A stretch of DNA of 64,000 bases from Gnetum montanum (GCA_015680685.1 MNCI01038230.1:130002-194001); one strand, 5' to 3'; counted from the stretch's first letter, positions 1 to 12,272 are shown. A program made the numbers and translations. Notes: generated from the sequence alone by a model not told the origin.

Positions 1-960
1 AGCCATTGGAAGGGACACCAAAGAGATCTACGAAAAGGTTGTTAGTGATCTCAAACACTACCCACACATTATGCACCCACGTGCGAAAGTGGTCAACCAT
101 TTCCAAAAAAGAATCAACCAGGGAAAGCATCTCTATGGTCGAAATGCTTAGATTTACTACTAAGAATAGGTCCATAAGCTCAACCTCTTGGAAATTTTGA
201 ACAAGGGTGGCTAGGACCCCATTGCATAACTAGCATTATGTTTCATCCACTTGGGTGTATTTGAAGAAGAGGTTGATTTTTTCACGAATTGAGGTAACTA
301 CCATAACCTCTTGGGATTCAGCCACTATTGCAATAATAAAAAAAATGATAAAAACAACAAAGATAACATAATCAATCAATTGATCAATCAAGGGCATATT
401 AAGGGACATGCACAATTTAACTCACCACGTGTGAATGGTGGCATTTCCACCTAAACTTCTTCCACAGTAGGCACACGATGGGCTGTCCATTTGCCATCGA
501 ACCAACCAAATTATTTGCATTTTAGATAAAGCTTAGCATACTTGGTTGGGTAGGTCCTAAACTCGGTTCCAAGTTGTTCTATAATGCTAGCGTGCACGTT
601 CCTGGTAGAAGAGAACTCTTGTAATGCTATTTGGGCTAATGCCAATGCCCCCTCCTGATCCTGGAGCCCATCCTTATTAATTACAAACCTAGCAACATAT
701 AGAATGTAATAAACATTTCAACTATGCAAGAAAAAAGATACAACATGTCTAAAACATCTTCAAAGGACTCACCCACCGGCATGGTAGATGGTCCTAGGTG
801 GATTTTGGAAAAAGGTGCCCATGTGACAAGCAACAAACAAGGTGTTGTTCTTATGGTAACACTTAAATTCAGGCGTAGCCCAAATCCAACACAAGCACCT
901 CAAACCTCTCGGGCATCAATTTGAGCTCCCAACCTCTTCTCCTCAAATAGACCCTTCAGC
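1..960 (-). pseudogene. Degenerate unknown ORF with splice-like joints
   Basis: Not recognised. Read on the minus strand, three open stretches follow one another. The first, about 930-783, contains the segment CYHKNNTLFVACHMGTFFQN and runs into a GTGAGT donor-like site. The second, about 725-420, starts after a pyrimidine-rich TTGCATAG acceptor-like site and contains EGALALAQIALQEF and TYPTKYAKLYLKCK. The third, about 335-1, contains SQEVMVVTSIREKINLFF and is hydrophobic and acidic. Internal stops are TAA and TAG codons, as expected from CAA and CAG. Ends are not defined; the left end lies outside the window. It could be a captured host gene or an extra ORF of a Tat-type element read antisense to element A. 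No function is proposed. Confidence 0.35.
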
Positions 961-2515
961 CATAAACTTCAAGGTGCCTCGGTTTGCCCCAGGTGACAAC
1001 ATTTCAACAAGAATAGTGGCTATCTTAGTTGACAAGTGTGATCACACTATTACACTAAAGTGGTGGAGGATGAGCTCTAGGAACTCCCATGTACCTTCTC
1101 AAAACCAGGCTGCTTGGTCCCTTACTCGCATGTGGGGAGGGGGGNGGGGGGGGGACATTGGCCATAGGTACACTTAGGTAGCATAGAACTCTGACTAGCT
1201 TAATCACAATCAAGATGGGTTTCGACATGACCTTGCATGGCATGGCACAAAGAATTAGTATAGTATTCAAGTGACAGTTACTGAATAGTGTAGCGTAGCC
1301 TCTGGTGTACAAATTTTTCCCAAGTATGAAACGGTATGCCCTTGGCATGATGAAACAAAGCCAAACATTTGTCAAGTATAAGTTCCACTTTTAGGACTTA
1401 TCATGCATAGCGTAGTAGCTACATTACATGTAGCGTAGCAGGGTGTTACGTGTAGCATAGCATAGCAGATACACCCTGCACAACACAATGGCTATGTTAC
1501 GTGTAGTGTAGTAGGTACACCCTGCATAGCATAGCAGCTGCGCTATGTGTAGCATAGCGTAGCGAGTGCACCCCATGCAGAGTAGCGACTGTGTCATGCA
1601 CAGTGCCACGACTATTCCCCACGTAGCATAACAATTGCATCATGCGTAACGTAGAAGCATAGCAACACAATAGTATAGTGTAGTAGTATAACAATAAAGC
1701 ACTGAAAACACAACGTAGCCTATTGTTCATGCTAACAAGGGTAACATAACTTAAGAAAAAACACATAACATTTGCATATCCCTTAGCCCTGTCCCATTGC
1801 ATGAAATGAAACAAAAGTAAACTGGAACGTGTGCTATGCTACCTAGAACGCATGCTACGCTACCAGGGACATAAGATACACTGCCAAGAACCTCTAAAAC
1901 TCTCAAAACAATACATCACCCTATCCGCAACAATAGTGACCATGGCAACGACGTGTAGTAATCATAGCATAGTGGTTGCGATGGTGGCCAAAACCATGGC
2001 AACAATAGTCGAATGTAACAAAATCACACAATGTGGGAAAAGGTAGTGTAGTGACTTATCAGGTGGATGGGGCCTTCTATCATTCCTTAATGTGCACCCT
2101 AGGAAGATGTCACAAGATGTGCTCCCCTTAGTTTATATTAGCAAGACCCTGATGCCTACGTTCACTTTTGCACATCATTGTCTTATTGACAAATTCAGGT
2201 GTATTGATTGCTACGTTGTAACTGCTATACTGTCTCTCAGTCCAAATCATGCTATGCTCTGGATGTTAGCTTTGATAGTAAAAGTGACAAGATTACCATG
2301 AGTAGCCTACAGGGTTACAACACCTGTTATTTTCTAGGGTGTTCCATGTTCTATCTGTAATGTGGAACATTCTGTATCCCACGCATAACACAAAATACCC
2401 TTGTCTACTGTAGCGTAGCATGGGACACCCCATGTCTACTATAGCATAGCACACAGTTGCAGTGTAACACAAAAATACACAAAAAGTTTCCCCTCATTTT
2501 CATAATCTTGCATGG
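961..2515. repeat. GTAGCATAGC-rich low-complexity tract
   Basis: There is no gene here. A G-run with one undetermined base sits at 1136-1152. From about 1385 to 1700, and again at 2405-2460, the sequence is a patchwork of GTAGC, ATAGC and TGTAGC words. The same vocabulary fills the U3 of the A-type LTR at 8146-10481 and the LTR that begins at 63386. The words CCACGCATAACAC at about 2378 and again in the minisatellite near 63800 strengthen the link. This tract is probably a diverged or rearranged A-type LTR, but I cannot find the LTR end GGTGTTTCA or a primer site here. Confidence 0.45.
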
Positions 2516-2517
2516 TT

Positions 2518-2700
2518 ATAGTGTTCTATGACCTTAAATTGGCAACCTTGGTTTATGACGGTCCGCTACGACCTTAAACTGGCAATTCTAACTCACAACG
2601 TTGCATGGTTACGATTCGCCATGACCTTAAACTGGCATTTTTTGGCATGAAATTTTGCATAGTTGCAGTCCGCTAACACCTTAAATTGGCAGCTCTTTAA
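2518..2700 (+). repeat. Imperfect tandem repeat, ACCTTAAACTGGCA, upstream array
   Basis: Four imperfect units are spaced irregularly by about 40-60 bases. Each has a core close to ATGACCTTAAACTGGCA preceded by GTCCGCTACG-like sequence. The same core recurs in a longer array at 6290-6660, so the element A pol is bracketed by the same repeat on both sides. Confidence 0.7.
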
Positions 2701-2839
2701 CGTTGCATGATTGCTTTACATATATTCATTACATGTTGCTATCTTAAGTAGGTATTGCTTGACTTTGTTTGTTTGCTTATTATGGTAGGTTTGATTGGAA
2801 AAATGCCTATGTATGATGATCTTATTTTTCCCTTAATTC

Positions 2840-4085
2840 TGATAGGTCCCCATGGCAAACTCATGAGGTGCTTCAACATACAGTTGGTAGACTTGGAACC
2901 TTCCCCCTATGATACCAACATAGCATCCTTAGAAACATCCCTAGACTAGCTCGAACATCTAGTCCAAACTCTAGATTTAGAGGTTGATGATGTAATTGAG
3001 GACCTCCTTATCGAAATACCCATGAGTACATCTAAAAGGGAGGTAAGAACATTAAAAGTTATCTCATTACTAGACTCATAGGTTAAACAAAGCATCTCTA
3101 GAGTCCTCAATGATAATGCTAAAGTGTTTGCATGGTCTTACAAAGACATGCCAAGCTTAGACCTACGCATCATACAACATAATATCATACTAGACTCATA
3201 AATCAAAGTGGTCAAACAAGAAGTCACAAGATCAAACTAGAAGTTGCATTAGTTACACATAGCAAAATCACTAAAATTTACCAAGCTAGGTTCATTTGGG
3301 TAGTTGATTATTCAGAATGGGTATCAAACATCATAGTCATTTCAAAGAAAATTTGGGGTATATGAATTTGTATAGACTTCTGAGATTTGAATAAGGCAAC
3401 GATTAAGGATGATTTCCCATTGCCTAGCATTGACCAACTTATTGATACTACAACTGGTCATGCCTTACTGTCCTTTATGGATGGGTTCTTAGGCTATAAC
3501 CAAATCCACATAAATCTAGAACATTAGCTAGCAAATACCTTCATGAACCCTTGGGGAACCTTCTGCTACATGATGATGCCCTTTGGGCTAAAGAATGTAG
3601 GAGCAATGCACCAGTGGGTGATGATCTACATCTTTGGTGGTTACCTTTTAGAGAAGCTAAATGATTACATGGATGATATAGCTATTAAATCTAAGAAAGC
3701 TACCAATCATGCAAACAATCTAAACTTGATCCTTCAATGATGTCGTAGGCATGAACTTCACCTTTGCCCTAGAAAATGTGTTTTTGGAGTCAAAATGACA
3801 CACATGTTAGGTTTTGTGGTGTCAGAAATGGGGATACATGTAGACCCTGATAAAGTTAAGGCCATTGTTAACTTGGAACCACCTAAAAACCTTAAGGAGT
3901 TACATGGACTACAGGGTAGGGTACAATTCATAAGAGAATTTATCACAAGGTTAATTGACAAGTTGCATCCAATGCAACACCTGCTTAAAAAGGGAGTTAA
4001 TTTTGAGTGGACCAACCAATTTCAAGAAGCCTTTGATAACATAAAGAAAGAGCTTACCCATCTTCTCATTGTTTACCCTCCATAA
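2840..4085 (+). pseudogene. Element A reverse transcriptase (Tat-type Ty3/gypsy)
   Basis: A decayed reverse transcriptase that would copy retrotransposon RNA into DNA. The N-terminal part reads VFAWSYKDMPSLDLRI (about 3125-3175). It is followed by the finger motif around DLNKATIKDDFPLPSIDQL (about 3388-3444), SFMDGFLGYNQIHI, then PWGTFCYMMMPFGLKNVGA (3549-3605). The active-site box is DYMDD (3662-3676), with both metal-binding aspartates kept. The connection region continues as HMLGFVVSEMGIHVDPDKVK (3801-3860). These motifs match plant Tat-lineage elements. Stops fall where CGA or CAG codons stand in relatives. No gag or protease is seen upstream; a repeat array takes that place. Confidence 0.88.
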
Positions 4086-4373
4086 AGAGACAAGTTGTTT
4101 TATATTTACCTTGCCACCTCAGACATGTCTATCGTTGTGTTGCTATACCAAAAGAGGAATGATGGTTCCAAAATACTTGTCTACTACCTAAGTCATGCAT
4201 TGGTAGCCTATGAAGAAAAATACAATGAAGTAAAGAAAAATTGTCTTGCTTTAGTGTTCACTCTTAAAAAATAGAGGTATTACTTGTTTCAAAGCCAAGT
4301 AAACATTATTTCCAAGAATAACATACTTCAGGCTATTACAACCAACATATACAAAAGTAGTAGGATAGTTTGA
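4086..4373 (+). pseudogene. Element A RNase H (first domain)
   Basis: A decayed Ty3/gypsy RNase H directly after the RT. The reading YYLSHALVAYEEKYNEVKKN (about 4183-4242), followed by CLALVFTLKK, matches the family core of the type S..L..AE..Y..IEKE.LA.V.A..K. A TAG stop follows LKK. The first catalytic aspartate region is too degraded to call. The domain passes without a gap into the second RNase H-like domain. Confidence 0.75.
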
Positions 4374-4960
4374 TTGAAGGCCATAATCGCAAAATTTGAC
4401 CTACACTATGTAGCACAACCATCTGTAAAAGGTCAAGCTATAGTTACACAACTTACAGCCTCACCTACCAATGACCAGGTAGTCATAAAACCTGAGTTTC
4501 TAGATGAGCACATTAACAGCATAAGCGTAGTACTAATAGACTTCAAAGCCATTCTCCACTTTAACAGGGCTTCAACTACACAAGGTGGTAGTGCCACTGC
4601 TATTCTCACATTTCCCTTTGGGAAGATCCAACTTTTTGCATATCATTTCACATTTTTTTGCACAAACAATGTAGCAAAATACGAGGGTATCCTTAGGGGT
4701 ATCCTAGTAGCCAGAGAATCAGGGATCCAAAGTTCAGCAATTCGAGGTGACTCGCAATTAGTCATTAACCAAGTTACAGAGGTATACACTTACAAATCAC
4801 AACATATATAACCTTATGGTGATTTGGCCAAGCACTTACTAAAGTAGTTTGCAACCCTAGATGTCCAACATGTGCCCCATAGTGAAAACACTATAGTAGA
4901 TGCAGTAGCCACGTTAGCACTATGCATGCCATCACATATGTTTTCTACTCTACCTACTTT
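4374..4960 (+). pseudogene. Element A second RNase H (archaeal-type, aRNH)
   Basis: Plant Tat elements carry an extra RNase H between the RNase H and integrase. Here it shows LHFNRASTTQGGSATAIL (4554-4607), with N where the family has the first catalytic D. It continues with CTNNVAKYEGILRG (4660-4700), with K where the family has E, then RGDSQLVINQVTEVY (4744-4788) and ENTIVDAVATLALCMP (4884-4931), where both aspartates remain. Losses at two of four catalytic positions suggest a dead enzyme. The domain order RT, RNase H, aRNH, integrase is the main reason for placing element A in the Tat lineage. Confidence 0.82.
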
Positions 4961-5139
4961 GATAGTGGAATGCACCAACCCCATCATTCAAATAATACAT
5001 CTCACATTTGTGAGTGTAGCTCATAGTCAAGAATGGTATGACAACGTTAAAACATATCTCCAACATGGTGAAGCCACACGTGGCCTAACACTAGCCCAAA
5101 AGAATGCAGTACGAAAGCGAGCATGACAATATGTCCTTG

Positions 5140-6289
5140 TAGGAGACAACACTCTATGAAAATGCTCTTATGATGGGATATTGCTAGCTTGTGATAGTGG
5201 GGAGGAAGCACAAAAAATTATTGACGAGGTCCATGAGGGATTGTGTAGAGGACACATAGCTACTAGAGCTATGGCAGCAAAGATTAGGCATATGGGCTAC
5301 TACTTGCCTCACATGGAACGTAATTACGTTGCCAAAGTAAGAACATGCAATGTATGTTAACGTCATGGAAACCTCATACATGTGTTACCTACTGAATTGC
5401 ATAACACATAGATCACATGGTCCTTTCAACGTTGGAGACTAGATATCATAGGACCCATTACACCTAAGTCTTCTGCAGGGCATATTTTCATTATTACTGC
5501 AACCAAGTAGTTTACAAAATGGGTAGACGCTATTCCTCTTAGAAAGACCATGTCCCAACAGGTTTGCAAGTTCATTTTAGACAACATAGTGACATGGTTT
5601 GGCCCTCCCATGATCATCATTACCAACAACAGACCATAATTCAGCAGTGCAAAAACCAAAGCCTTTTGCAAAAGTCTTGGTATAAAACATTCTTTCTCAT
5701 TGCCATACTAGCCCCAAGAAACTAGCCAAGCAGAGGCTACCAATAAAGTCATCATCAACCTTTTGAAAAGGATAGTAGCAGCAAAAGGTGATGGCATGAG
5801 CAAATCCTCTACGTGCTTTGGGCTTATCTCATGACATGTAGGATAACTATAGGTAAGACCCTATATAGTCTTATATATGGATCTGAAGTGGTGTTACCTC
5901 TTGAATTGCATGTCCAATCACTTCAAATGATCCTTTCAAACATCATGGATGAGGCTTAAAACAATGAGTCAAGGATCATTAACCTTGACTCCGTAGAGGA
6001 GGAGTGCACCCAAACACTTAACTAGATCGACTGGTACCAAGACAAGCAACAGCAGAAGCATCACTACAATGTGCACCAACAACCAATCAAAATAGGGAAC
6101 TTAGTCCTCAAGGTCGTTCGTGAGCATGTGAGCAAATTCTTAGCCAACTGGAAAGGGCCCTTTGTAGTCACAAAAGCATATGAGAATGGGGTATTCAAAC
6201 TGGTTGACGTAGATGACAATGAATTTCCAAATCCTAGCAACCATTTGTACCTAAAGCCATACTATGCTTACGACATAGGATTACACTGA
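5140..6289 (+). pseudogene. Element A integrase
   Basis: A decayed DDE integrase. The zinc-binding N-terminus reads VHEGLCRGHIATRAMAAKIR with RTCNVC after it (about 5230-5357). The core begins near RLDIIGPITPKSSAGHIF, keeping the first D. The second catalytic position reads TNNRP in place of the usual TDNGP, so D has become N. The glutamate region SQAEATNKVI is kept (about 5727-5756). The C-terminus reads NLVLKVVREHVSKFLANWKG and then GVFKLVDVDDNEFPNPSNHL, ending with KPYY at about 6270, typical of Tat integrase tails. Several TAG stops interrupt the frame. Confidence 0.85.
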
Positions 6290-6660
6290 ACATGAAGCAA
6301 GGTAAGCAAATTGTTTGCTACGACGTAAAATTGGCATAGATCATCTGCTACAACGTACAATTGGCATAGATCATCCACTACAATGTAAAAATAGCACAAA
6401 ATGTCTACTATGACATTAAACTGACACAACACGTCTTTGGGCCATGACATAAAACTGGCACCCACAGATTGTCCTTGGGCCAAGACGTAAAATTGGCACC
6501 CACAACATGGTCTGCTACAACCTTAAACTGGCTATCCCCCATCTGATACAACATTAAACTAGCACAGCAGTCTACCGGGATCTTAAACTAGCACATCATG
6601 GTCTGCTGGGATCTTAAACTAGCACATTCAATGATCTGCCAGGACCTAAATCTAGGTTCA
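6290..6660 (+). repeat. Imperfect tandem repeat, ACCTTAAACTGGCA, downstream array
   Basis: About eight imperfect units directly follow the integrase stop. Each resembles TCTGCTACGACGTAAAATTGGCA, with spacing near 40-50 bases. Units drift from CGTAAAATTGGCA at the left to CTTAAACTAGCACA at the right. Tat and Ogre elements often have such arrays in the untranslated region between integrase and 3' LTR. Confidence 0.8.
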
Positions 6661-8129
6661 CAGTGCAATTCCTTCCAACTCACACATGTGAACTTGTGAA
6701 CAAGCAAACATGCATATCTTCGAGTTTTCTATGTAGATGGGGTGGGACGTTGTAGTTCTAGAATGAAGTTCACATCATCAAGAAAAAATTCTCTAGGACA
6801 CATGTAGCATTGCCATCCTTGGCATCTTGCTGATCTTTTGGAGATGTCGTTTGACATCTTGTTGACCTTCCAGAGCTACTGTTACCATTGCTAATCACCT
6901 TGGTCATAGCTATCGCCATTAGTAGCTACTACTAGAGTCCCAACAGTACCATGGCACAACCACAGTCCTGGCATCCTCCAGCTCTTGCCATCGTTAGAAT
7001 CCAAAAATTCATTCAACTGTTAGGCTTCTCACCTTGTAGCTGGAATTCATGATACTTGCCTTTGGCAGGGATTCCTGAGCACCTACATCATCATTGCTCC
7101 TAGCCTCTTCAGTGCTCATTTCCAGTGAGGTCGCTGAAACTTTCTAGCCTGTTGCTACCAAAGTCTCCACTGGCCTCCTACTTTGGATATTGCATGCATT
7201 AGACACAGCATTGGCCACCTTGGCAGTGTCCCGGGCAAGTAGGACTTTACCCTTACTTAAAATGCTTAGTGTTTTTCTAGTTTTCCCTTTGTTATGTTTG
7301 TAGGATAAAAGCCAAGATGGCGTCATTCATGAATGCATTCACCATGAGAACAAGTTGTTACATTATTCCAAAGTACTAACTTCAATCAGCCTAGCTACTT
7401 GAGAGCACATATCCTACTCTCCCTTTAGCCAACTTAATCTCCATTCATATACTTACAACTTCCAACACCTTCTTTGCAAGCTTCCCCAATGCATACAAAG
7501 CCCTTTCATATGCCTAACCTCTAAGTTCATGATGGACGTAATGCAACTCATCCTATGGGAAGCCTATGTAGGCAAGTCAAAGCCCCACATGGATGTAACA
7601 TAAACTCATTCCAGGGAGGAAAAACCTGTCCTACAGTGATGACAAGGGTGTGCAACAAAAAGCACAAAAAATCACAAAAAGCAAAAAACACAAAAAAGAG
7701 AAAAAAGAAAAAAAAGAAAAAAATGAAATGAAATGAATGAAAAATGGTGATATAGCCAAGTGACTAAAACAAATGACATGGTTCCTTTGCAATTATCTTA
7801 GCTTTGGAGCGACCACCTCTAAGCACTCCAATAAGAGGTCAAAATCCAAATGGAAAAGACACTCATGTACGTTGAATCCCTCATAAGCATTCCAATGAGG
7901 GACCACATTATGACAATAACACTCATAACAATGCACCCTATGCCTTTCCTTTTCCCTAGCACGAGCTCCTTAAACTTGTCCCATTTACCCATCATGCTTA
8001 GCCCTCCTAACACTCCCAAGCATAGAAAAGCATTATCTAAGCAAGCATGGAAAAATGGTGTGGCTACCACATTTAGCATGGTGTTTTGTTTTCTTTTTCA
8101 ACATATCTTGGGTAGATTTTTCAAACGTC
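6661..8129 (+). other. Element A 3' untranslated region
   Basis: No convincing gene. A short direct CACAAAAA/GAAAAAA-rich tract lies at about 7655-7745. The short open frames on both strands around 7144-7326 and 7819-8176 carry no recognisable domain. The region ends in the polypurine tract before the 3' LTR. Confidence 0.5.
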
Positions 8130-8145
8130 AACAAAGAGGGATCAT
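8130..8145 (+). promoter_or_regulatory. Element A polypurine tract
   Basis: The purine-rich AACAAAGAGGGAT followed by CAT lies immediately before the LTR start TGAAACACC. This is the expected place for plus-strand primer formation during reverse transcription. Confidence 0.6.
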
Positions 8146-10481
8146 TGAAACACCATCAATTTTGGAACTCTCGTAACTCAGCATAGTCCCAAAATTTGGG
8201 CAAGGATCTCTACAAGCACCTAGGACTTCCATGCCTACTTGCCACCCTCTGTAGCATAGTCAACATAGCACCCAGTTGTGAGGCTAGTTTGTGCAAAAGA
8301 GGCATTGGGGATGGACTATATAGTTCAACAAATTTTCTATCTTCTAGGCTGTCAACCTTGCTACGCTCTCTAGCTTATCTAGCTTGACAAATTTCCTAGC
8401 TAATGGTCCACCCAAGTGCCAAGCTAGGAGCTGTCAAAGGTGTTTAGGCTGGGCTAAATAGTTTGGCAAGTTTTCTAATGGTGGAACCTACTACACTACA
8501 CTATGCTACACAACATAGCAGGCCATGTGGTGATTAATCAGACATAGAAGATGTAGTTAGAAATGATTTAGTCCTTAAGGATACCTACCCTAGTTCACCC
8601 TTGAAGTGTGATCAACATAACATAGGAAAAACATGGAAAATGTCACAAAATTTGTCCCATTTTGGGTGCTATGCTACATAGTGTAGCAAGGCATGACAAT
8701 ATTTGCTCAAGCTGCCCTGACACAGGAAAACAAATTGTCAAGGCTTTGACTATGAAAAATGCTTATTCTACTACCACCCCAAGACATGATCGACATCCTA
8801 TGATAGAATGCTTGCAAAGTGAGGCAAAATTCAGGCAAACTTGGGTGCTATGTTGTGCTACACTACACAGTGTAGCATAGTGTAGTAGGGTTAGACTGCA
8901 TAAAAGTCCTCCATCAAGTTGTTCTAGAAAAAGGCTTGTACTTGACCATGCTCTGACCTCCAAGAATTCTTGTCCCACTTTGCCCTCGAGTCCCAATCAA
9001 AGTCTATTGACAAAGCATTGTAGATTAAACAAGAATTCATGCCACACTGGCTACTATGCTGCACACAGTGTAGCACAGCATAGCGGGAACATTAAGGCTA
9101 AAGGTGTCCTAGGGATGAAACTAGGAAGTCTCAGGCTCCTTCAATATGAAAAGTATAATGGCTGCTTGTTGAGATAGCTTGCCTAGCTAGGCCTCAAAGG
9201 GGTATTTTTGATTTTTAGGCAAGATTTGTCTAAAAACCTAGTTGTTACACTGTGCTATGCTACACAGTGTAGCATAGTGTAGTGTGTGGGCATTTTCGCT
9301 ACTTCGCTATGCTAAGTAGCATAAGTAGTGTAACACCTACAAAGAAGCATCAGGATGTCTCCAGTAGCTCTAGAACTCATTAGCAATGGTCATTTCTACT
9401 CCAGCATCTCCTTGACAGACAAGATCAATATTTTTCTTTGTTTTGCACCCCTTGTTGATTTCTAAAGTTGTCCCTACACTTGACCCTACTTGTAAGAGAG
9501 AAGGAGATGTAGTCCCAAAGTGTAAGCTTTAGTTTATAGTTTTCATTAGCATTTTCTATAAAACATGGTAGTCCCTTGGATTCTGGCACATGCAGTTAGA
9601 ACGGTATGGTCACAGCTTAGCAGGTTTCACTTCTAGGCTTGTTCCACTCAACATAGCATACTAGTGTAACACTACAACGTAGCACATTAGCATAACATTG
9701 CAGCGTAGCATTGCACATAAGTGTAGCACATCCATGTTTGCACCTTGTGGGGATTAGGACACATGACATCCAAACCACGCTTCTCTCCCACTTTTGGCCA
9801 TATAAATACCCTAGCAAACAATGTTCAAAGGGTTGGCTTTTCGATTTGGCTTTCTTGTGATTAGCTTCTAGAGATTGACATTTTGGCAATTGGCTTTCTA
9901 GGAATTAGCTTTGGTGAGGAGATTGGTGAACAAAAGGTTGATGAACAAAAAATCCTAGCAGTACCACTTCCTAGATCTCTCTTCAATCTAGTGTAGCAAC
10001 TCTTAGCCCAGTAAGCATTGGCTCATTGGTTCCTATCAACACGCCATTGGTAGCAGTCTAGGAGCTATGACCATATCGTTCCATTGTTAGCTGTGCTTAT
10101 CCAATACTATACATCAGTTGTACACTTTCATCAGCTAAACAAAAGCCAAATCCCCCAGTTTTGAGGTGGTGCATTCTCTCACCCAAGTTCTCCTTTTAGT
10201 TTGTTACAACATATATTTTGCATCATTGTGTATTGGTTCATGCTTATTGCTTGGTTACATACTTTGATATGCTTTTATTATTTTGTATGCTACGTTTTCC
10301 TTTGTTTCAATCTTTGTGCATCACATTTTAAAACCATTGTTTGCAAAAGGTTATTGTACACCATGTACGTCCCTGTTTGATCGACTAGACTGTTCATGGC
10401 ATCTCATTTCCATTTTCTCTAGCACGGCTCTTGCAAGGATCCAGGGTTAGGTTGTATGCTCAATAACTTCTTGGTGTTTCA
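8146..10481 (+). mobile_element. Element A 3' LTR
   Basis: The LTR starts TGAAACACC and ends GGTGTTTCA, a perfect 9-bp terminal inverted repeat. It is about 2.3 kb long. The left two-thirds (U3) is rich in GTAGCATAGC and CTATGCTACAC words (about 8490-9330 and 9650-9730). A TATA-like ATATAAATACC lies at 9800-9809. The five bases after the end, GCCAC, would be one half of a target duplication; the other half is not in view. Sequence to the right belongs to element B, so A was inserted into B. Confidence 0.82.
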
Positions 10482-10486
10482 GCCAC

Positions 10487-11483
10487 CGACGTTTTTAGAT
10501 GTAACACTTATCACATCTACATGAGCATTGGGAAAGAATGTTACATATAGATTTTGTACAAAAGTACATGGTTGGGTGTGTTTTTGTTTCACCACTTTAT
10601 GGGTAATCCCATAGCTCATTGTACTATCCATGGGCAAATTCTTACTAGCCTCAATACTTTGTTCAACTGCTATGGCAGAACCCCTAGCCATGGGGGAGGA
10701 CATCGCCAAATTAGCCATACCCTTCATACCATTTGAAACCAAGAACTTATCATGTTCAATGCCCTATTTCTCCAACTAGATCAACATCCTCTACTTCACC
10801 TTGTCGTTATTACTCTCCTGAGAATCATCAACCCATGTCCTCTCCTACAAGATCACCACTCATGTTTCTTATGCTTCTTCTTGCTCTCAATGCTTTCATC
10901 CTTCACCTCCTCCTACATTGCCATTAGTAGTATCAAAAGGTTTTGCATCATAGCACCAACCCATGAACATTACTTGTCCTGCTACTGTCAATAATAGTGG
11001 GAGTCCTCCACAACATTGGAAGCATCCTTTCTTTAGGCATGGTCATAGAGAGAGACAACATGGTTTTGAAACAAATTCATCCTCTAACTTAGCATAAGCC
11101 AAACACTATGATACACCTTCCTCTTCAAACTCAATGCCTCCTGTCACCTTATCTAGGCCTCCACCTCACACTGCAACATCTAGTGAATTCACCAATGTGA
11201 AGGGACACACAAATCCATGCATACTGCCATGTAGTCAAGGGTGTCATAGTGGGTAATATTTCCCTCATAATGTACACACATCATCTAACCTACCCAATTG
11301 TGCTTTCTATAATCAAGTGTGTAATCAAAAATTTCTCTACCCAGCCACCATACCACCAATAGACATCCAGTGGCTAGGGCATGATGGACCCATAACATTT
11401 CATACAGGCATGGATCCTATTTATCCACTTATTAATCCTAGCCATGACCAAATGTTTAGTCATGGGGCTCACTCCCCATTCTA
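10487..11483 (+). pseudogene. Element B internal ORF remnant
   Basis: A decayed coding stretch rich in proline, serine, histidine and glutamine. Readable segments include SPPQHWKHPFFRHGHRERQ (about 11000-11056) and a clear end, IQWLGHDGPITFHTGMDP then HDQMFSHGAHSPF and TAA (about 11360-11482). It could be the tail of a gag-like protein in a non-autonomous element. I find no protease or RT motif. The end is followed directly by the spacer shared with elements C and F, so its position matches the end of the coding region in those elements. Confidence 0.45.
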
Positions 11484-12119
11484 ATTTCTAGGATTCTTAA
11501 CTGTATTTTAACTTTTTGTTTTACACATTTTTAGTTTTAAAATTTTTTATTTTCATATTCTTTGTTTTACATCTTTTTATTTTTTAAGATTATTGATCTT
11601 TTCTAGGTTTTTATTTTTCACCATCGTTAGTATATTTAATATTTCTTGGATACTCTTTCACTTTCTTTTATATTTTCTTATGTTTGATATAATTCTATAC
11701 TCTTTTTGTTAATAAGGTACCACGTACAATGGTAATGCATTTATCGATGGTGGTATGTTTCATTTATAATTTGATTGTTGATGTCTAGTTCCTAATTTCT
11801 ATTGTCATTACTAATGACTAGAACATGGTTTCTTTTCATGTAATAGGTAGTGAGTCCACATCATCCATCCATCCACTTATTCTATGGTTTTCCTTGTTTT
11901 GGAAGCATGCAATCTCTTTTTCATTAATGCAACTTTAATAAATTGGTGACTTGAGTAGTTTTTAGAATTGGGAAGGAATCAAAGGTTTGGATAGGATGTG
12001 GCTTCAAAGGGATGTGGTGTTCTTTATGCTTTTCTATTTTTCTATGTGCAGGAGTGTTCTTGTAAGCTTCTTACTATTCCATGTCATTTCACAATAGGAA
12101 GTCAAATAAGTCCTTGCAT

Positions 12120-12166
12120 GGTGTGGTCCTAATCATTAAAAAAAATATGAGGATTGAAAGCACACC
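12120..12166 (+). other. Spacer hairpin, element B copy 1
   Basis: The outer arms are GGTGTG and CACACC. The inner arms pair as TCCT-CAT with ATG-AGGA around a bulged AAT. The loop is A-rich. Equivalent hairpins lie at 12209, 45846, 38742 (minus) and 63152 (minus). Confidence 0.6.
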
Positions 12167-12208
12167 CCTTAGACAAAATAAATGAGAAAATCACATGGGT
12201 CTTTGCAT

Positions 12209-12272
12209 GGTGTGGTTCCCATTGAAAAAAGAAAAGAAAAGAGAAAGAAAACATGGGAATTCAAAGCACACC
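12209..12272 (+). other. Spacer hairpin, element B copy 2
   Basis: The outer arms GGTGTG and CACACC and the inner arms TTCCCAT and ATGGGAA pair perfectly. The loop between them is an AAAAGA-rich run of about 30 bases. It lies about 90 bases after copy 1, so the segment was tandemly duplicated in B. Confidence 0.7.

Noticed and set aside
1055-1814. Open frames on the minus strand of about 105 codons.
   Set aside because: They are made of the GTAGCATAGC word repeat and a G-run with an undetermined base.
7819-8176. Overlapping open frames on both strands near the element A polypurine tract.
   Set aside because: No domain or conserved motif; they lie in untranslated sequence just before the LTR and run into it.
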